10,690 bases of DNA from Gracilaria vermiculophylla (taxonomy: Eukaryota; Rhodophyta; Florideophyceae; Gracilariales; Gracilariaceae): positions 14,649 through 25,338 of the forward strand of contig JAHNZQ020000016.1 of NCBI GenBank assembly GCA_019155205.2, read 5' to 3'. The notes under the pieces were generated by a model that saw only the letters and a program-made list of their open reading frames with translations, had not been told where the DNA came from and did no database searches. The translations under genes were made by a program, and so were the position numbers. The number at the start of each line of letters is the position of its first letter. Position 1 is the first letter of the stretch. This document shows, one piece after another, positions 7,567-10,690 of the stretch.

Positions 7567-7809
7567 ATGTACAACATAGCTTTCCGGCTCGGAAAGGGAA
7601 TGAGCTTGGACGACGAACAGCTGCAACATATGATAGTGTGGAGCTATGGCGCGAGTTGGATTTCGGATTACGGGCAGAAGTTGCGAGCGGAGCGGTGGGT
7701 ATTGGACAAAATGGCAACAGTTCAACATGTAATGCGTCGGAAACTTAATATGACTTCAAACTTGGCAAGTGAATCCGCCCTCATTTCCTTTTTTCTGCAG
7801 TACGCTTGA
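7567..7809 (+). CDS. Small hypothetical protein, 80 residues
   Basis: From the ATG at 7567 the frame runs 80 codons to TGA, and it is open upstream to about 7519. The composition is balanced and helical-looking, with segments FRLGKGMSLDDEQLQHM, WSYGASWISDYGQKLRAERW and HVMRRKLNMTSN. It has no signal peptide or membrane segment, and I recognise no family. Two points favour a real gene: it lies just after a convincing intron-like CT tract, and its base use is less AT-rich than its surroundings. Against it are its length, within reach of chance, and the TTTTTTCTGCAG just before its stop, which resembles another splice acceptor. The true 3' part of the gene might therefore differ. If the acceptor at 7518 is used, a longer product starting at 7336 is possible. 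Confidence 0.3.
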   Translation: MYNIAFRLGKGMSLDDEQLQHMIVWSYGASWISDYGQKLRAERWVLDKMATVQHVMRRKLNMTSNLASESALISFFLQYA

Positions 7810-7830
7810 CGTTCGATACGTCATATAAAA
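7807..7830 (+). promoter_or_regulatory. Candidate core promoter: paired TGACG half-sites abutting a TATA box
   Basis: TGACG (7807-7811) and its inverse CGTCA (7819-7823) form an inverted repeat with a 7-bp spacer. They run directly into TATAAAA (7824-7830). TGACG is the half-site of bZIP factors of the ATF/CREB and TGA type. Transcription would be expected to start about 25-30 bp downstream, near 7855, ahead of the ATG at 7920. Elsewhere CATATAAAA recurs at 8617-8625 without such half-sites. The pattern is seen directly; the promoter role is inferred. Confidence 0.35.
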
Positions 7831-7919
7831 GCTGGGTGTCTTAGCTCTTTGTGTACAGAACTTTGGCTTCTAAAACAGAAAACAGACGTCGTAGTAAGCG
7901 AAACACTGTAGCGTCCCAA

Positions 7920-8195
7920 ATGGTACTGTTTTTGTGTATACTTTTAATGTATCGCGCGTGCCAGGCGCGTTTCCACAAACAAAATCAGCGCCCACAGAGC
8001 GTGTATGGGGCTACACAATTCAGTCACACCTCTATTATTTCAAGCTTTGAGATCAACCAAGGACGATCTGTCGACTTACTTTGCCATTCCATCGCTCGCT
8101 GCATCTGCCGACTTTACAAACAACTTCTTTTGAACACAGTTCAAAGCTCGATTTTTAGCAGCGCGAGAACAGCAATCTTGAGCCTCTGCTTGTGA
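7920..8195 (+). CDS. Small hypothetical protein with a signal-peptide-like N-terminus
   Basis: From the ATG at 7920 the frame encodes 91 residues. The beginning, MVLFLCILLMYRACQARF, is a short hydrophobic core followed by a small-residue end (ACQA) that could be a signal-peptidase site or a membrane anchor. The remainder is rich in Ser, Gln and Ile, with several Cys (HSIARCICRLYKQLL), and has no recognised domain. The ATG is 90 bp downstream of the TATA box, the first ATG of note after the predicted start region. Length and composition are compatible with chance, so this is a candidate only. It could be a secreted or membrane microprotein, or the first exon of a larger gene. Confidence 0.25.
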   Translation: MVLFLCILLMYRACQARFHKQNQRPQSVYGATQFSHTSIISSFEINQGRSVDLLCHSIARCICRLYKQLLLNTVQSSIFSSARTAILSLCL

Positions 8196-8931
8196 GTCTC
8201 CGCCAAAACCCTCGAATAGCGCATCTCTGCGCGGAGCGAGCTCAATAGGGCGTAGGAGCTCTCGAGCGCTATCAAGGCAAAAACTGCCTTTGATTCTTGG
8301 TTTTTATGCGTTCAGTACAGACTCCGCGGTCTAGCTAGAGACACCCGTTTGAATTGTTATCTCTGTCTTGTTTTGGCCGAAATTTGGAATCCTGGGGTTT
8401 GAGTTCCATTCGACCGACTGCTTTAACTCATGTACTCATATGATTTGTACGAAAGTAGACTCTATTGAAAGCTACATGTTTTTACCATCTTTTCACCAAG
8501 TTGTGAAGGGAACGGGACATAAATGTTTCCGTGAGAGAAAGTTGCTTGCTGCTCGTTCTTCTTGGAATCGTGATTTGGAAGAAAACGAGCCTTCAGAGCT
8601 CTTGATTGAAACGACGCATATAAAATCGGAGTCGGCGTTTCGACCAGCCTCTGCCTTCCAGAGCGCCGCGCCCCTGCCTATCTGTGTAATCCAACTCACC
8701 TCATGCGAAGGTGATTTCTTCCCGATATACTTACCAGACTTGTATAAAGCTTTTAATTATTCCGCCACCTCTTAGGATCCCATCTTCTCCCATTGACCTT
8801 GTTGGCATAACTGTAGCACTTTCTACCAAAAAGCTTCTCCATCCGCCGATTCCAAACGTCAATCACCATGTTTTTGAACTCCACGTTAGATCACGACGTT
8901 GCTCGGCTGGCGATGTACTTTGTGCCGTCTT
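8196..8931. other. Spacer downstream of the dioxygenase, no confident gene
   Basis: A plus-strand frame is open at about 8368-8775, but it lacks an early ATG and a recognisable domain. A TATA-like CATATAAAA lies at 8617-8625 and is followed only by a three-codon ORF at 8701, so it is not tied to a gene. Short GAGCTC/CTCGAG-rich palindromes occur near 8230-8270. The right end should hold the 3' UTR of the dioxygenase on the minus strand. Confidence 0.45.
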
Positions 8932-9888
8932 TCACTCCTGCTTCTTCAACTCCAACGCCCGTCCGGCTCCGGTGCCGAGCTCCCAAATATTTGCAAAGTT
9001 CCGCGATATTATGTCCTTTACATGGATCTTTTTGTTTTGCTTCTCTTCTGTTCCGAAAGGAGTAAAGCTGCTCCTAATGTCTGGGTATATGAAGAAAGGA
9101 AACGATATCCTTTCTTTGCAGCCATTATAACGCACCATATGAGGGGTGCTGACAAACTCCCCATTTGACCACAACTGCAACAAATCTCCCAGATTTATCA
9201 CCACTTCGCAACTCTTACCCGGCACGTCGATCCATTTGCCACAAGTATACACTTTTAAAGATCCCTGTTCTCCATCTTCGGTTTCATCCTGAAACAACAC
9301 CGTAAATAAGGCAGTGTCTGTATGTCTCCCAGCAATGGTTTCACGTCGATAGTAATTGACTCGTTGGATTAGAGTCGGGTTTCTGAGATAATCGGCGAAA
9401 AAGGCTGAATCCTTCCCTAGCGCGAGAGCAAATGCGCGACCCAACACAGGCACCAAACTGCCCATCACCACTTGCTGCATTTCGAGCAACGAAGAAGAGA
9501 ACATCGAGGCGACTTCCTCTGTAGGAAAAACGGTAGGACCTGTGAAAGGTAGGTCAGACATTACGTTTGGCTTCTCCACACCCAGGTCGAAGCATTCCTT
9601 GCCTCCGTCACCATCGTCCTTGTTGAGCACCTCGTGCCGACTGTATCCTCGACAGCTTTTAGGAGACACGATCTGACATTCATGGCCATAGCGATCTTTT
9701 ACTTCACATGGAAGCTGGAAGAATCGAATAGCGGCAGCCCGGGCATTTTCGAGAAGTACTTGCGGTAATGGGTGGCTTGTGATCGTAAAAAATCCATAGG
9801 TTGCACATACGTGACGAAGGTGTCTTACGGTGTCATCTGTAGGATAAAGCAAGTCGGAGTACAAGAAAGATGGAATATGCTCAATCAT
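8932..9888 (-). CDS. 2-oxoglutarate/Fe(II)-dependent dioxygenase, isopenicillin N synthase-like
   Basis: This 318-residue enzyme belongs to the soluble 2OG-Fe(II) oxygenase superfamily (isopenicillin N synthase/plant DOXC type). These enzymes couple oxidation of a small molecule to decarboxylation of 2-oxoglutarate; the substrate is unknown. The N-terminal domain starts IPSFLYSDLL and includes GFFTITSHPLP and FFQLPCEVKDRYG. The catalytic core has RVNYYR, then HTD (iron ligands His189 and Asp191), INLGDLLQLWSNG and PHMVRYN (third ligand His250). ERISF follows (Arg260-x-Ser262, the 2-oxoglutarate site), then FFIYPD. The order, spacing and length are those of an intact enzyme. Two deviations from common plant members are visible: SHP replaces the usual NHG, and Met follows the distal His where Arg is usual. 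The start is the first in-frame ATG (9888), but the frame is open for 69 more codons upstream with no ATG, so a spliced N-terminal extension cannot be excluded. The stop is TGA. Base use is less GC-rich than in DPH1 or the esterase. Confidence 0.93.
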   Translation of the reverse strand: MIEHIPSFLYSDLLYPTDDTVRHLRHVCATYGFFTITSHPLPQVLLENARAAAIRFFQLPCEVKDRYGHECQIVSPKSCRGYSRHEVLNKDDGDGGKECFDLGVEKPNVMSDLPFTGPTVFPTEEVASMFSSSLLEMQQVVMGSLVPVLGRAFALALGKDSAFFADYLRNPTLIQRVNYYRRETIAGRHTDTALFTVLFQDETEDGEQGSLKVYTCGKWIDVPGKSCEVVINLGDLLQLWSNGEFVSTPHMVRYNGCKERISFPFFIYPDIRSSFTPFGTEEKQNKKIHVKDIISRNFANIWELGTGAGRALELKKQE

Positions 9889-10274
9889 GTTGATTACGAG
9901 GTAAACACAACGGACAATAAGTTCAGCCCACGAAGGTAGTGCAAAAGATATGTGTTCTTTCTGATTATACTTGTCTTCGGTGCTGAGCTGACGCACATGG
10001 GGCTGCTTCCAAAGCAGAAAAGAAATTATGAAACGGCGAGAAGATATTTCCAGCCCGTGCGCATGTGCGACACTGCTGGAGCCAGCGTGTTTGACTTATT
10101 ACATGTTTGCCAACGGCGTCCATTAGAGGCGAGGAAGGGCCGAGCTCGCTATCAATACCGGAAGTGTTTGTGTCGAGCGGGGGGATTTGAGGTTGAGATT
10201 TCGCACTGCGTTTGACAGGCTCAAGCACGTGTATTTGGCGTGCTCACACGAGTTATAATGAAGTAAATGATTCC
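9889..10274. promoter_or_regulatory. Upstream region of the dioxygenase, possibly divergent
   Basis: The 386 bp lie between the dioxygenase ATG and the candidate ORF on the plus strand. The dioxygenase frame is open without an ATG from 9889 to 10095, closed by a TAA at 10096-10098. An acceptor-like CTCCAGCAG occurs on the minus strand near 10073-10081, so part of this could be coding through a spliced upstream exon. A CACGTG core is at 10226-10231. No clear TATA box sits at a fitting distance from the dioxygenase start. Confidence 0.35.
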
Positions 10275-10466
10275 ATGGCTGTGGACACCACGCAGGTTAC
10301 GGCTCGGAACCCAATTTCGTTTGGTCTCGTGCCCCGACATCCGCACTCGCTTGTCAACATGACTCGTAATTTACAAAGAAGGGACGACGGCGTTGGGAAC
10401 AACGAGCTCAGCGCTCTGCCAATTGCCATTCAGAGCTGCCAGAGCATTCAACAGAAAACCCCATGA
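10275..10466 (+). CDS. Small hypothetical protein or first exon, 63 residues
   Basis: The ATG at 10275 has a good context (CCATGG), and the frame runs 63 codons to TGA. The start is MAVDTTQVTARNPISFGLVP, then a basic middle (MTRNLQRRDDG) and a Gln/Ser-rich end. The local sequence is more GC-rich than the spacers, and codons look gene-like, which is why it is listed. No domain, signal peptide or membrane segment is visible, and I recognise no family. It would be divergent from the dioxygenase. It may be a complete small gene, a first exon whose donor I cannot see, or chance. Confidence 0.25.
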   Translation: MAVDTTQVTARNPISFGLVPRHPHSLVNMTRNLQRRDDGVGNNELSALPIAIQSCQSIQQKTP

Positions 10467-10690
10467 ACATAACGGCAATAGAGAGTTTACGCACGCAGGA
10501 CCTCGCATACTTAGCGCTTAGGTTGTGAGATCACAAGACAGTAGAAAGTTTCAGCAAATCAATTGTGGGTACAATCGTGGGAAGAATATGGGTTGTACGT
10601 ACCGGAAAAACAATTGAATGAAAATTGTCCTGAAGAGTTTCAGCACTAGATCTTTTCGTTCAATGCGTGGTAGGCTGCGGCATAGACATC

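Noticed and set aside
8368..8775. A 135-codon plus-strand frame
   Set aside because: It begins with TTG. The first ATG comes about 24 codons later, no domain is visible, and composition matches the spacer.
8711..9168. Plus-strand frames overlapping the end of the dioxygenase
   Set aside because: They are antisense to the conserved C-terminal part of the dioxygenase and have no independent support.
9965..10228. An 87-codon minus-strand frame upstream of the dioxygenase
   Set aside because: It starts with GTG and is in a different frame from the dioxygenase, with no domain. An upstream exon is possible but unsupported.
1..10690. CRISPR array, insertion sequence, tRNA or rRNA
   Set aside because: I saw no regularly spaced repeats, no terminal inverted repeats around a transposase, no tRNA B-box with matching arms and no rRNA-like conserved segment.

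Overview
The window looks like nuclear DNA from a eukaryote. It carries DPH1, a diphthamide-synthesis gene in its eukaryotic form, together with an IAH1-type esterase and a TPR protein with a complete Hsp90/Hsp70-binding clamp. There is no operon-like packing and there are no Shine-Dalgarno sites. The four clear genes each lie in one uninterrupted reading frame. The two left-hand genes are strikingly GC-rich, while the rest of the window is much richer in A and T. Intron-poor, GC-rich genes set between more AT-rich spacers would fit a red alga such as a florideophyte, but this is inference from style, not an identification. Other protists or fungi are not excluded.

Layout. Positions 1-1035 hold nothing convincing. 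DPH1 (1036-2343, minus) and an IAH1-like SGNH/GDSL esterase (2667-3704, plus, or from 2460) are divergent and share a short GC-rich control region. The esterase then converges on a small TPR co-chaperone-like gene (3917-4648, minus) across a 212-bp spacer. The TPR gene probably has a 5'-UTR intron (4675-4783). About 4.3 kb (4649-8931) follows without a confident gene. It contains short open frames, an interrupted coding-like stretch with a nuclear-localisation-like motif (6109-6405, minus), a strong intron-like CT tract (7378-7437) ahead of an 80-residue ORF, and a TATA box with paired TGACG half-sites ahead of a 91-residue ORF that begins like a signal peptide. A complete 2-oxoglutarate/Fe(II) dioxygenase lies at 8932-9888 (minus), and a 63-residue ORF points away from it on the plus strand at 10275-10466.

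The genes do not form an obvious pathway. DPH1 is translation-factor housekeeping, the TPR protein is probably a chaperone adaptor, the esterase acts on small esters or lipids, and the dioxygenase modifies an unknown small molecule. The arrangement reads as ordinary eukaryotic gene order: one divergent pair, one convergent pair and an isolated dioxygenase. I found no confident new system. The best leads are the small-gene candidates around 7336-8195 and the interrupted frame at 6109-6405.
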